From: Rhodocyclaceae bacterium
GTDB lineage: Bacteria > Pseudomonadota > Gammaproteobacteria > Burkholderiales > Ga0077523
Reading direction: 5' to 3'
Assembly (NCBI GenBank): GCA_020248405.1
Contig: JADCHQ010000035.1
Span: 1 to 64,000, forward strand
DNA: 64,000 nucleotides
Below are positions 16,648 through 24,983 of this stretch, piece by piece (within the stretch, counting starts at the first letter, position 1; each line of letters opens with the position of its first letter). The notes under the pieces were generated by a model. The model was not told the origin of the DNA, did no database searches, and saw nothing but the letters and a program-made list of their open reading frames with translations. The position numbers were made by a program, and so were the translations under genes.

Positions 16648-16827
16648 ATGGAATGCACCAAGCTCGAAATCGCGTTTCGCCAGGCCCTGGAGCGCCGCAA
16701 CGAGCGCGCCGGGTTGCGCCAGGAGAGGGGCTGGCCGGGGTCGCGGGATCCAGCACTGCGAAGCCAGCCGCCTATGACCGTGGTCATCGATTACGACGGG
16801 GTGGCCGGCACGGGCATGGCCTGCTGA
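16648..16827 (+). CDS. Small hypothetical protein, 59 residues
   Basis: Starts MECTKLEIAFRQALERRNER and ends in MAC. The only strong evidence is an excellent ribosome-binding site AAGGGAGG (16635-16642) 5 nt before the ATG. The first half is predicted to be a charged amphipathic helix; the second half is proline-rich. It lies between two minus-strand genes. I recognise no family. The upstream in-frame extension (from 16486) has no similarity and no ribosome-binding site. It could be a real small protein or a chance frame. Confidence 0.45.
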   Translation: MECTKLEIAFRQALERRNERAGLRQERGWPGSRDPALRSQPPMTVVIDYDGVAGTGMAC

Positions 16828-16890
16828 GGGCCGCGGTTGCAGGTTCGACGGGCTCGCGTTTGCCGCGGGCCCGTTTCTTTCATCGCAGAT

Positions 16891-17295
16891 TCAGGCACCC
16901 GCGGCTGCCAGCCTGGCGCGGATGTCTTCCACCCGCCGCCGATTGACCCCCATGTCGCCCTGGCCAAGCCGCGAGGCGGAGCGCACGTGGATGATCCCGC
17001 CCTCGGGCGCGAACCAGAATTCCACGTCGTCCACATAGCCCATGAGGGCGCTGGCGTACTCCACGTAGAGATAGTCCGCCGTCTGTTCCACGATGCGCGT
17101 GCGTGGCGTGGAGCTCACGATGGCCAGCAATGCCGCGAAGGCCGATTCGCGCGTTCCGCGATACGGTAGCGGCGCGATGGCGTGGTAGCCGCCTTGCGCC
17201 TGGCTGCTCACGCAGTTGGGGGTGGATGGGGGTGGCTTGAGCTTGCCGTTGCGCACCCCGAGGTCAGAGGGGCGCGTGCCGCTGAACAGTCCCAT
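16891..17295 (-). CDS. DUF1499 family protein
   Basis: 134 residues matching the DUF1499 pattern: KPPPSTPNCVSSQ near the N terminus, then YLYVEYASALMGYVDDVEFWF and IIHVRSASRLGQGDMGVNRRR near the C terminus. The family is widespread in proteobacteria and plants and has no defined activity. There is no signal peptide or membrane span in this copy. The ATG (17295) is followed by GLFSGTRPSDLGV, usual for the family. The gene stands alone, divergent from the rhomboid gene. Confidence 0.85.
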   Translation of the reverse strand: MGLFSGTRPSDLGVRNGKLKPPPSTPNCVSSQAQGGYHAIAPLPYRGTRESAFAALLAIVSSTPRTRIVEQTADYLYVEYASALMGYVDDVEFWFAPEGGIIHVRSASRLGQGDMGVNRRRVEDIRARLAAAGA

Positions 17296-17420
17296 GGAGT
17301 TGCTGTCCGTTCGTGATTGATCCGCCCGCTGAGGGGCGGTGGCTGGCGTTATGATGCCGCTGTTTGCCGCGTTGCGCGTGGCGCATTCCCGCCCCTCCCC
17401 CCGCCGTCTGGTTTTGAACT

Positions 17421-18020
17421 GTGCCTTCAGTCACCCAGGTCTTGCTCGCTTTGAATGTGGCCGTTTTCGCGTTGCAGGGCCTGTGGCCGGGTTCGATCGA
17501 GGTGTTCGCCCTGTGGCCGCCCGCCTTGCCCGGGACGCTGGAGCACCCTGATTTCAGGCTGTGGCAACTGGTGAGCTACGGTTTCCTCCACGGCAGCGTG
17601 CTGCACCTGGGCTTCAACATGCTTGCCCTGTGGATGTTCGGCCGCGATGTGGAAGGGGCACTGGGGCAGCGCCGCTTCCTGCAGTACTACCTCACCTGCG
17701 TGGTGACCGCCGCCGTGGCGCAGTTGCTCACCATGAATTTCATGCAGACGCCGCCCTATCCCACGGTGGGCGCCTCGGGCGGGGTGTTCGGATTGCTGCT
17801 CGCCTTCGGGCTGCTGTTTCCGCGCCGCGTGGTGATGCTGCTCATCCCGCCCATCCCGCTGCCGGCGCGCGTGTTCGTGGTGGTGTACGGCCTGATCGAA
17901 CTGGTGCTGGGCGTCACCGAAACCCAGTCGGGCGTGGCGCACTTCGCCCACCTGGGCGGCTTGGCAGGCGGGTTCCTGCTGTTGCAGTACTGGCGGGCCC
18001 GCTGGCCGTTTTCGCGATGA
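17421..18020 (+). CDS. Rhomboid family intramembrane serine protease
   Basis: 199 residues with six predicted membrane segments. The catalytic serine is S119 in VGASGGVFG and the catalytic histidine H177 in VAHFAHLGGLAGG. The conserved HGSVLHLGFNMLALWMFG (H...N oxyanion region) precedes them. Rhomboids cleave within or near membrane helices of single-pass proteins. The start is GTG 17421, the first codon that leaves the hydrophobic first segment intact; its ribosome-binding site is weak. The next gene starts 10 nt after the stop, so co-transcription with the dehydrogenase is likely, although no functional link is evident. Confidence 0.9.
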   Translation: MPSVTQVLLALNVAVFALQGLWPGSIEVFALWPPALPGTLEHPDFRLWQLVSYGFLHGSVLHLGFNMLALWMFGRDVEGALGQRRFLQYYLTCVVTAAVAQLLTMNFMQTPPYPTVGASGGVFGLLLAFGLLFPRRVVMLLIPPIPLPARVFVVVYGLIELVLGVTETQSGVAHFAHLGGLAGGFLLLQYWRARWPFSR

Positions 18021-18030
18021 CCGCCGCGCC

Positions 18031-18762
18031 ATGAGCCTCGGCGTCAGCCCCGTCTGCCTGGTGGTGGGCGCCGGCGAGAACCTCGGCGCCGCCATTGCCC
18101 GGCGGTTCGCCCGCGAGGGTTTTCACGTGGCTGCCACGCGCCGTCGCGGCGATCTGGGGACCCTTGCCGGGCAGATTCGTGCCGCTGGCGGGGCCTGCAC
18201 GCCGATCCATTCCGACGCCCGCGACGAGGCGGCGGTACAGGCACTGTTCGAGCAGGTGGAATCCGGCATCGGCCCGGTGCGGGTGCTGGTGTTCAACGTG
18301 GGTGGCAATGTGCGTTTTCCCATTGCCCGCACCACCGCCCAGGTGTATCGCAAGGTCTGGGAGATGTGCGCCTTTGGCGGTTTTCTCGCCGGGCGCGAGG
18401 CGGCGATCCGCATGCTGCCCCGGGGCGAGGGCACCATCCTGTTCACTGGCGCCACCGCCAGCCTGCGGGGGGCGAGCGGTTTCGCGGCTTTCGCGGGCGG
18501 CAAGCACGCGCTGCGCGCGCTGGCGCAGAGCATGGCGCGCGAGCTCGGCCCCAAGGGCATTCACGTGGCCCACGTGGTGATCGACGGCCCCATCGAGAGC
18601 GACGCCACGCGCCGGCTGTTTCCCGATGTGTTTGCGGCGCGCGGGACCGATGGCATCCTCCAGCCCGACGACATCGCGGAGATCTACTGGCAACTGCATT
18701 CCCAGCCGCGCTCGGCGTGGTCTTTCGAGACCGACGTGCGCACCTCGGTGGAACCCTGGTAA
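18031..18762 (+). CDS. Short-chain dehydrogenase/reductase-like protein lacking the catalytic tyrosine
   Basis: 243 residues with the Rossmann nucleotide motif G13-A-G-E-N-L-G19 and the SDR core. The catalytic YxxxK motif reads F154-A-G-G-K158, so the proton-relay tyrosine is phenylalanine while lysine remains. The NNAG motif is also altered (FNVGGN). Such a protein may bind NAD(P) without classic alcohol/ketone chemistry, or use another residue. I recall relatives with this FAxxK change annotated only as SDR family. The next gene begins 24 nt downstream, so the pair likely works together. Confidence 0.85.
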   Translation: MSLGVSPVCLVVGAGENLGAAIARRFAREGFHVAATRRRGDLGTLAGQIRAAGGACTPIHSDARDEAAVQALFEQVESGIGPVRVLVFNVGGNVRFPIARTTAQVYRKVWEMCAFGGFLAGREAAIRMLPRGEGTILFTGATASLRGASGFAAFAGGKHALRALAQSMARELGPKGIHVAHVVIDGPIESDATRRLFPDVFAARGTDGILQPDDIAEIYWQLHSQPRSAWSFETDVRTSVEPW

Positions 18763-18786
18763 GCGCCCTTCGACGGAGACGTGCCC

Positions 18787-19377
18787 ATGACCAAGTCGGT
18801 GACCTTCTTCTATGACTACGTGAGTTCCGCCAGCTACCTGGCGTGGACCCAGCTGCCCGCCATCTGCGAGCGCCACGGCGCCGTGCTGGAGCGCAGGCCG
18901 ATTCTGCTTGGCGGGCTGTTCAAGGCCGTGGGCAACGTCTCGCCGCTACATGTGCCGGCGAAATTCGCCTGGATGATCGCCGACCAGGAGCGCTTCGCGC
19001 GGCGCTACGGCGTGCCGTTCGTGAAGAGCGAGCGCTTCCCCTTCAACACCGTGGCGGCCATGCGCGGTGCCCTGTGGGCGCACCGGCTGGGGCGGCTGCC
19101 GGCCTGGGACGAGGCCTTCTTCAAGGCTGGCTGGGGCGAGGGTCGCGACATCGGCGACCTGGAGACGGTCAAGGCCGTGGCTGCCGCGGCGGGCTTCGAT
19201 GCCGAGGCCTTCGCCGCCGCCATCCAGACCGACGAGATCAAGCAGGCGCTCGTGAATGCCACCGCCGAGGCGGTGGCCGCCGGCGCCTTCGGTGCGCCCA
19301 CCTTCGTGGTGGACGGGGTGCTGCACTGGGGGCAGGACCGGCTCGACTGGGTGGAGCAGGCGCTGGCGGCGGGTTGA
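18787..19377 (+). CDS. 2-hydroxychromene-2-carboxylate isomerase / DsbA-like (kappa-GST family)
   Basis: 196 residues of the DsbA-like thioredoxin fold without a CxxC pair. The first strand FFYDYVSSASYLAW carries the serine used in this family to activate glutathione, and GAFGAPTFVVDG near the C terminus is the cis-proline loop. The best-studied member isomerises hydroxychromene carboxylate during naphthalene breakdown, but the family is broader and no aromatic-ring genes surround it. The ATG at 18787 is preferred over GTG 18781 because GGAG at 18775-18778 is 8 nt from it. It ends 3 nt before the converging M81 gene. Confidence 0.85.
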   Translation: MTKSVTFFYDYVSSASYLAWTQLPAICERHGAVLERRPILLGGLFKAVGNVSPLHVPAKFAWMIADQERFARRYGVPFVKSERFPFNTVAAMRGALWAHRLGRLPAWDEAFFKAGWGEGRDIGDLETVKAVAAAAGFDAEAFAAAIQTDEIKQALVNATAEAVAAGAFGAPTFVVDGVLHWGQDRLDWVEQALAAG

Positions 19378-19380
19378 GGC

Positions 19381-20880
19381 TCAGGCTGCGCCGCTGAAGG
19401 CCGGCCCGAGGGGGCGCAGGCGCGTGCCGGCGGCGAGCCGGCGCCAGGGAAAGTCCGCCGGGTCCGCCAGCATGGGTCCGGGGGCCTTGCACACCAGGAT
19501 GCGCTCGGCGATGGGGGTGAAGTCGGCGCGGAAGTGCACCGAGCTCTTGTTCACCAGGATCGCCTCGCGGGTGGGCTCCACGCCGATGAAGCGGTACATC
19601 TCCTGGTCGGCGAGCTGGGGCTTTTCGCACGACACCACCACCCGCACGCCGCCGATGCGCAGGCAGGCCGAGGGGCCGATGCTCATGCGCGCCCCGCGGT
19701 AGAAGGGGCCGGTGCAGGTGAAGCGGCCCTCCGACAGGCGCTCCACCACGAAGGGCGCGCGAAATGGCGCGTCGCCGGGGATGCGCGACTTGCCCCCCAG
19801 GGCGATCTCGAGGGTGGCGCCCTCGCCGGCTGCGTGGGCGGCACGCGCTGCCTCAGGATCGGCCATGAGGCCCAGGGCGGCGCGCTCGGCGCGAGCCTCC
19901 ACTAGGGCGCGCAGCATGCCCGTGGTGTCGGAGTCGCCGCCCGCGCCGGGGTTGTCCTGGGTGTCGGCGATCACCACCGGCCGCGTGGCGCCGCGGGCGA
20001 TCTCCTGCGCCAGACGCACGCCCTCGGCGGGGGTGAAGATCTCCTGCGCGAACGCCGCCTCCTGCTGTGCCACCGCTTCGTGCAGCGCCGCAACGGCCTC
20101 CTCCACCGCCTCGGCTTGCTCGCCGTAGCCGAACACCACCGGCCCGCATTCGCCGAAGTCCGCCGCCGGGAAACCGGGCGTGAAGGACAGCGCCGAGATG
20201 CCCGCGCCCTCCAGCTGTTCCAGGCGGCGGTACAGCCCACCTGTGGGCTCCAGCAGCGTGCACTGCGAGCCCAGTGGAATGAGGAAGGGCAGGCGCCGCT
20301 TCGCCAGGTGCAGGCGCGGGCCGCCGTCGAGCAGGCGCTGCAGCAGCCGCGCCACGCGCGCCCCGGTGTCGGCCATGTCCACATGGGGATAGGTGCGGTA
20401 GGCCGCCAGCGCATCGGCGGCGGCCGTCATGCGGTGCGTGACGTTGGCGTGCAGGTCGAGACTGGCCACCACCGGCACCCGCGGCCCCACCAGGGCGCGC
20501 ACCCGCGACAGCAACTCGCCTTCGCCGTCGTCCACATGCTCGGTGACCATGGCGCCGTGCAGGTCCACATACACCGCGTCCACCGGCAGCGCGGCGCGCA
20601 GGTCCTCGAGGATCATGCCGGCGATGCGCTCGAAGGCGTCTTCGGTGACGTGGGCGCTGGGGCTGGCGGCGGCCCAAGCGAGCGGCACCAGGGTGTGGCG
20701 GGCCTTCATGGCGTCCACGAAACCGGTGATGGGCAGGTTGATGCCCGCCGTGCCGTCGAACAGATCGGCGCCGCGCACCAGCGGAGGCCAGCCGCCGCCG
20801 CGGGCGAAGGTGTCGAAGCTGGCCTTGCTGGGTGCGAAGGTGTTGGTTTCGTGCTGGAAGCCGGCTACGGCGATCTTCAT
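19381..20880 (-). CDS. M81 family metallopeptidase (MlrC-like)
   Basis: 499 residues resembling MlrC, the zinc enzyme that opens short linear microcystin fragments. Zinc-ligand motifs are VDLHGAM and SLDLHANVTHR, and the family features GFQHETNTF at the N terminus and QDNPGAGGDSDTT are intact. Most members in heterotrophs have unknown substrates and often lie in sugar or peptide operons. The start overlaps the kdgK stop by 4 nt (ATGA), showing translational coupling. Here it is the third gene of an Entner-Doudoroff-type operon, so a carbohydrate-derived amide is as plausible a substrate as a peptide. Confidence 0.88.
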   Translation of the reverse strand: MKIAVAGFQHETNTFAPSKASFDTFARGGGWPPLVRGADLFDGTAGINLPITGFVDAMKARHTLVPLAWAAASPSAHVTEDAFERIAGMILEDLRAALPVDAVYVDLHGAMVTEHVDDGEGELLSRVRALVGPRVPVVASLDLHANVTHRMTAAADALAAYRTYPHVDMADTGARVARLLQRLLDGGPRLHLAKRRLPFLIPLGSQCTLLEPTGGLYRRLEQLEGAGISALSFTPGFPAADFGECGPVVFGYGEQAEAVEEAVAALHEAVAQQEAAFAQEIFTPAEGVRLAQEIARGATRPVVIADTQDNPGAGGDSDTTGMLRALVEARAERAALGLMADPEAARAAHAAGEGATLEIALGGKSRIPGDAPFRAPFVVERLSEGRFTCTGPFYRGARMSIGPSACLRIGGVRVVVSCEKPQLADQEMYRFIGVEPTREAILVNKSSVHFRADFTPIAERILVCKAPGPMLADPADFPWRRLAAGTRLRPLGPAFSGAA

Positions 20881-21824
20881 GGGTGAAACTCCGCGGCAGA
20901 TTGGGTGGCGAGCAGCGCGCGAACGGCCTCGGGGCGCGGAATCGGCGCTACGGCGCCGAAGCCCGTGCAGGTGAGCGCGGCGGCCGCGTTGGCGTAGCGC
21001 AGCGCGTCGTGGAAGTCGTCTCCAGCGGCCATGCGGGCCATGAAGCTGCCGGCGAAGCAGTCGCCCGCGCCAGTGGCGTCGCGGCACTCGATGGGGTGAC
21101 CCGCCACGCGCAGGGTGCGATGCCCGTCCGAGGCAAGCACGCCCTGGCCGCCCAGCTTGAGGGCCACGTGCCGCGCGCCCAGCGCCAGCGCCCAGTCCAG
21201 GTTGGCTTGGGGGTCGTGGGTGCCCGACAGGGCGCGGGCATCTTCGAGGCTGGGCAGGAAGAAATCGCTCATGCCGGCCGTGGCGGCAATCACGGCGCGG
21301 GCGCGCGCCAGCGGCCATAGCCGGGTGCGCAGGTTGCAGTCGTAGACCACTCCCGCACCGGCGGCGCGTGCCGCGTCAATGGCCGCCAGTGCCGCATCGC
21401 AGGCGCTGTCGCTGATGGCCTGGGTGATGCCCGAGGTGTGCAGCAGCGCCGTGGAGCGCACTGGCTCCAGGGGCAGGTTGGAGGGCGACAGCCGGCTCGC
21501 GGCCGAACCTGCCCGCCGGTAGCTGAAGGCGTGGCCCTGCGCACCGTGGGTGACGAAGTACACGGCGGTGGGCGCCTCGGGATCGGTGGCCACGAAGGCG
21601 TCGTCCACACCCTCGGTCCGCCACAGCGCCCGCAGCCACTGGCCGAATTCGTCGTCGCCCAGGCGCGTGACGTAGGCGGTACGCGCCCCCTGCCGGGCCG
21701 CTGCGATTACCGCGTTCATGGTGTCGCCGCCGAAGCCCTGCAGGTAGCGGCGCGCCTCGCCGGGCACCTGGTTGAACTCAACCATGGGCTCGCCCACGCA
21801 GACCACGTGGTAGCGCGGATTCAT
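20877..21824 (-). CDS. kdgK: 2-dehydro-3-deoxygluconokinase (PfkB family)
   Basis: 315 residues. PfkB signature 1 is seen around GGDTMNAVIAAARQG and signature 2 with the anion hole and catalytic aspartate in DATGAGDCFAGSFM. The N terminus VCVGEPMVEF is typical of KDG kinases, which phosphorylate 2-keto-3-deoxygluconate to KDPG. It overlaps eda by 4 nt upstream and the M81 gene by 4 nt downstream, so product and next enzyme (KDPG aldolase) are coupled. Other 2-keto-3-deoxy sugar acids are possible substrates. Confidence 0.9.
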   Translation of the reverse strand: MNPRYHVVCVGEPMVEFNQVPGEARRYLQGFGGDTMNAVIAAARQGARTAYVTRLGDDEFGQWLRALWRTEGVDDAFVATDPEAPTAVYFVTHGAQGHAFSYRRAGSAASRLSPSNLPLEPVRSTALLHTSGITQAISDSACDAALAAIDAARAAGAGVVYDCNLRTRLWPLARARAVIAATAGMSDFFLPSLEDARALSGTHDPQANLDWALALGARHVALKLGGQGVLASDGHRTLRVAGHPIECRDATGAGDCFAGSFMARMAAGDDFHDALRYANAAAALTCTGFGAVAPIPRPEAVRALLATQSAAEFHP

Positions 21825-22450
21825 GCCTGCTGGCGGCCCAGGAAGCGCGCCGCGTGGGCGATCACCCGCGCCAGGTCACCGGCCTCCAGCGCCGCGATGT
21901 CTAGGATGTGGTTACCTACCCCCACCACGGCAGCGCCGGCGCGGCGCCAGTCCTCCAGGCTGTCGAGGTTCACGCCGCCCGTGGGGCAGAGCGGTATGTG
22001 AGGAAACACCGCATGCAGGGCGGCGAGGTGCGCCGGCCCGCCCGTGGATGCGGGAAACACCTTGACCACGTCGGCCCCCGAGCGCCAGGCAGCCAGCACC
22101 TCGCCGGGAGTGAAGGCACCCGCCAGGCAGGCGGCCCCCGCGGCGTGGGCAAGCTCGCCCATGCCGGGCACCACGCAGGGCGAAACCAGAAACTGGGCCC
22201 CGGCATCCAGGCAGGCGCGGGCGCTGTCGAGATCGAGCACGGTGCCTGCACCCACCAGCAGGCCGGGCGCGGCGGTGGTGCGCTGCGCGCGGATGAGCGC
22301 CAGCGCGTCAGGCGTGGTGAGGGTGATTTCCACCGAACCGAAGCCGGCCTCGGCGAGGGCTGCGATGCCGCGCTCGGCCAGGGCGCGCGACTTCAGGCGC
22401 AGCACGGGAATGATGCGCTGCTCGACGAGGAACGAAGCAATGGTGTGCAT
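21821..22450 (-). CDS. eda: KDPG aldolase (2-dehydro-3-deoxyphosphogluconate aldolase)
   Basis: 209 residues, standard length. Class I aldolase residues are visible: R18 in IIPVLRL, E41 in SVEITL, and the Schiff-base lysine K130 in DVVKVFPAS. PTGGV supplies the phosphate-binding loop. It cleaves KDPG to pyruvate and glyceraldehyde 3-phosphate. First gene of the eda-kdgK-M81 operon. The ATG at 22450 gives the usual N terminus MHTIASFLVEQRIIPV; the frame stays open upstream without similarity. Divergent from the 3-hydroxybutyrate dehydrogenase gene 108 bp away. Confidence 0.92.
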   Translation of the reverse strand: MHTIASFLVEQRIIPVLRLKSRALAERGIAALAEAGFGSVEITLTTPDALALIRAQRTTAAPGLLVGAGTVLDLDSARACLDAGAQFLVSPCVVPGMGELAHAAGAACLAGAFTPGEVLAAWRSGADVVKVFPASTGGPAHLAALHAVFPHIPLCPTGGVNLDSLEDWRRAGAAVVGVGNHILDIAALEAGDLARVIAHAARFLGRQQA

Positions 22451-22512
22451 GGGCGCCGATTGTCGCGGCGCCGGCGCCATACGGCAATGGCGCGCGCCGC
22501 GGCGCACCACGA

Positions 22513-22535
22513 TGCTAGACTCGTTGCACTGCAAC
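22513..22535 (+). promoter_or_regulatory. Extended -10 element and small palindrome before bdhA
   Basis: TGC-TAGACT (22513-22521) resembles an extended -10 box, and the palindrome GTTGC-ACT-GCAAC (22523-22535) sits right after it, where a repressor would block transcription. No good -35 box is seen. GGAAAGG (22544-22550) is the ribosome-binding site for the ATG at 22559. Confidence 0.3.
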
Positions 22536-22558
22536 ACCCGTTTGGAAAGGCACCGCCA

Positions 22559-23341
22559 ATGCTCAAAGGAAAGTCCGCCCTCGTCACCGGTTCCACCAGC
22601 GGCATCGGCCTGGGCATCGCCCGGGCGCTCGCGGCCCAGGGCGTGAATGTCATGCTCAACGGTTTCGGCAACTCCAGCGAGATCAAGGCCGTGCGCAAGC
22701 AGCTCGAATCGGACTACGGCGTGCGCACGCTCTACTCGGGCGCGGACATGAGCCGCCCCAAGGAAATCGCCACCATGTGCGCCGAGGCCGAGGCGCAGTT
22801 CGGCGCCGTGGACATCCTGGTGAACAATGCCGGCATCCAGCACGTGTCGCCCGTGGAGCGGTTTCCCGTGGACAAGTGGGACCAGATCATCGCCATCAAC
22901 CTGTCCTCGGCCTTCCACACCATTCGCGAACTGCTGCCCGGCATGCGCGCCCGCGGCTGGGGGCGCATCGTCAACATCGCCTCGGCCCACGGGCTGGCAG
23001 CCTCGCCCTTCAAGTCGGCCTACATCGCCGCCAAGCACGGGGTGGTGGGGCTCACCAAGACGGTGGCCCTGGAGACCGCCCGCACGGCCATCACCTGCAA
23101 CGCCATCTGCCCGGGCTACGTGCTCACGCCCCTGGTGGAAAAGCAGATTGGCGACCAGGCTGCCGTGCACGCCCTGCCGCGCGAAGAGGTGATCGAGAAG
23201 GTGATGCTGGAGAAGCAGCCGTCGAAGCGTTTCGTGCAGGTGGACGAGGTGGCCACGCTCACCCTGTTCCTGTGCACCGATGGCGCCGCCAGCATCACCG
23301 GGGCGGCGCTGCCCATCGACGGGGGTTGGACGGCGGCCTAG
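22559..23341 (+). CDS. bdhA: D-3-hydroxybutyrate dehydrogenase
   Basis: 260 residues, classical SDR. Nucleotide motif TGSTSGIGLG at 10-19, NNAG at 89-92, and the catalytic triad S142, Y155 and K159 in NIASAHG and SAYIAAKHG. The segments AGIQHVSPVERFP and CPGYVLTPLVEKQI are typical of bacterial 3-hydroxybutyrate dehydrogenases, which interconvert hydroxybutyrate and acetoacetate in polyhydroxybutyrate turnover. The ATG follows GGAAAGG by 8 nt. Divergent from eda. Confidence 0.92.
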   Translation: MLKGKSALVTGSTSGIGLGIARALAAQGVNVMLNGFGNSSEIKAVRKQLESDYGVRTLYSGADMSRPKEIATMCAEAEAQFGAVDILVNNAGIQHVSPVERFPVDKWDQIIAINLSSAFHTIRELLPGMRARGWGRIVNIASAHGLAASPFKSAYIAAKHGVVGLTKTVALETARTAITCNAICPGYVLTPLVEKQIGDQAAVHALPREEVIEKVMLEKQPSKRFVQVDEVATLTLFLCTDGAASITGAALPIDGGWTAA

Positions 23342-23351
23342 GGCACGCCGT

Positions 23352-23407
23352 CCCGGAGCAGTTCTCCGGGACCCCTCGCGCCGGACGGTGGATCCCGGCG
23401 CGAAGGG
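23352..23407. terminator. Two hairpins between convergent bdhA and amidase genes
   Basis: CCCGGAG-CAGTT-CTCCGGG (23352-23370), then CGCGCCGG/CCGGCGCG with outer CCCT/AGGG pairing (23373-23407). They fill the gap between two converging stop codons, fitting a bidirectional terminator; no T-run is present. Confidence 0.55.
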
Positions 23408-23416
23408 CGAGCCGCG

Positions 23417-24934
23417 TTACATCTTTTTCCAGTCTTCTGCCTGCTCGAAGGCGTAGGCCGCGCGATAGATCGTGGACTCGTCGTAGTGCTTGCCCACCAG
23501 CATGGTGCCGATGGGGAGACCGTCCACCAGCCCGCACGGCACCGTCATGGCAGGGTGGTGCGTGATGTCGAAGGGGCAAGTGTTGCCGATCATCTCCAGG
23601 GCACGCTGGAAATACAGTTCGCGCGGCGCGTCGGCGGGCGGCAGGGGCGTGGGCTTCATGGGCATGGTGGGCAGGAGCAGCAGGTCGTGCTCCGCGAGCA
23701 CCGCGTCGTAGGCCTGCGCAATGCGGCGGGCTACGTTCACCGCCTTGCCGTAGTAGCGGCTGCCGTAGTGCTTCTTGATGTAGATGCCCAGCATGGTGAG
23801 CGCCTTGGTGGTTTCCGACAGTTCGTTGGCGCGCAACTGCCAGCCGTGCAGCTTGTCGATGAGGCTGCTCACATACAGGTCGGGGCGCGACAGCCCGTAG
23901 CCATCACCCAGCATCATGGTCTGGGCGATGCCCTCCACGCCGATGGGGGTCCACACTGCAGGGGCCACCAGGTGCTCCGGGATGGAGACTTCCGTCACCT
24001 CAGCGCCGAGTCTCTTGAACAACTCCACCGACTTGCGCACCTTGGCGTCGGAGGCTGCCTCGGACTCGGGGCGGCCAAAGCCTTCCTTCACCACGGCGAT
24101 CTTCATTCCCTTGACGCCGCCCTCGAGCATCTTGGAGTACTTCACCTTCTTGGGCGTGCCGTACTGGCGCGGGTCGTAGCCGTCGAGGCCGGCAATTACT
24201 TCGAGCATGAGGGCGTTGTCGGCCACCGTCGCGGTCATGGGCCCGGTGTGGTCCACGAAGATCTCGATGGGCATGATGCCGGTGTAGGGCACCAGCCCGT
24301 GGGTGGGCTTCATGCCGTAGATGCCGCACCAGGAGGCGGGCATGCGGATGGAGCCGCCTTGGTCGCCGCCGATGGCCATGTGGGCCTCGCCCAGCGCCAC
24401 CACCACGCCGCTGCCGGAAGACGATCCGCCGGCGGAGAAGCCCATCTTGAGGGGGTTGTGCACCGCTCCCTTGGCGCCCGTATGGCTGCCCCCGGAGATG
24501 CAGTAGGACTCGCAGTGGGTCTTGCCGACGATCTCGGCGCCCGCGTCGAGCAGGCGGGTGACCACGGTGGCGTCCACCTCGGGGACGTAGCCTTCCATGA
24601 TGGAGCAGCCGTTCATCATGGGCACGCCCGCCACCATGACGTTGTCCTTGATGGCCACTTTCTTGCCCTTGAGTGGCCCGCTGGAGGCGCCCTTGATGGA
24701 GGTCTTCACGTACCAGGCGTTATGGCGGTTTTCGTCTGCGGAGGGGAACCGGCCCGGGGTACGGGGATATTTCACCTCCGGGAGGTTGTCGGGCAGGCCG
24801 TCCACCACGTTGTAGGCGTCCACGTTGCCCTTGATGAGCCCGAGGAAGGACTGGACGTCCGCGTCGGTGAGCGACAGGCCGGCTTCGCTGGCGGCCTCGC
24901 GCAATTGCGCCGGGGTGGGTTGGATCACTGCCAT
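23417..24934 (-). CDS. Amidase, amidase-signature family
   Basis: 505 residues. The Ser-cisSer-Lys triad is K96 (VAIKDNVM), S171 (SAGGSSSGSG) and S195 (GGDQGGSIRMP). The extended N terminus and the GGDQGGSIRMPASWCG block resemble the nitrile-hydratase-linked and enantioselective amidases, which convert amides to acids plus ammonia. No signal peptide, so cytoplasmic. It is the last gene of a run in which a branched-chain-type ABC transporter lies directly upstream (49-bp gap), implying the transporter feeds it an amide. AAGACACGAGGAG lies ahead of the ATG. Confidence 0.9.
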   Translation of the reverse strand: MAVIQPTPAQLREAASEAGLSLTDADVQSFLGLIKGNVDAYNVVDGLPDNLPEVKYPRTPGRFPSADENRHNAWYVKTSIKGASSGPLKGKKVAIKDNVMVAGVPMMNGCSIMEGYVPEVDATVVTRLLDAGAEIVGKTHCESYCISGGSHTGAKGAVHNPLKMGFSAGGSSSGSGVVVALGEAHMAIGGDQGGSIRMPASWCGIYGMKPTHGLVPYTGIMPIEIFVDHTGPMTATVADNALMLEVIAGLDGYDPRQYGTPKKVKYSKMLEGGVKGMKIAVVKEGFGRPESEAASDAKVRKSVELFKRLGAEVTEVSIPEHLVAPAVWTPIGVEGIAQTMMLGDGYGLSRPDLYVSSLIDKLHGWQLRANELSETTKALTMLGIYIKKHYGSRYYGKAVNVARRIAQAYDAVLAEHDLLLLPTMPMKPTPLPPADAPRELYFQRALEMIGNTCPFDITHHPAMTVPCGLVDGLPIGTMLVGKHYDESTIYRAAYAFEQAEDWKKM

Positions 24935-24983
24935 GGGAGTCTCCTCGTGTCTTGGGGGTGCGTTCGCCCGCCCGGGGCGGGCA

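Noticed and set aside
22559..23341. Idea that the SDR divergent from eda is a hexonate dehydrogenase
   Set aside because: Its sequence blocks (AGIQHVSPVE, YVLTPLVEKQI) are those of 3-hydroxybutyrate dehydrogenases.
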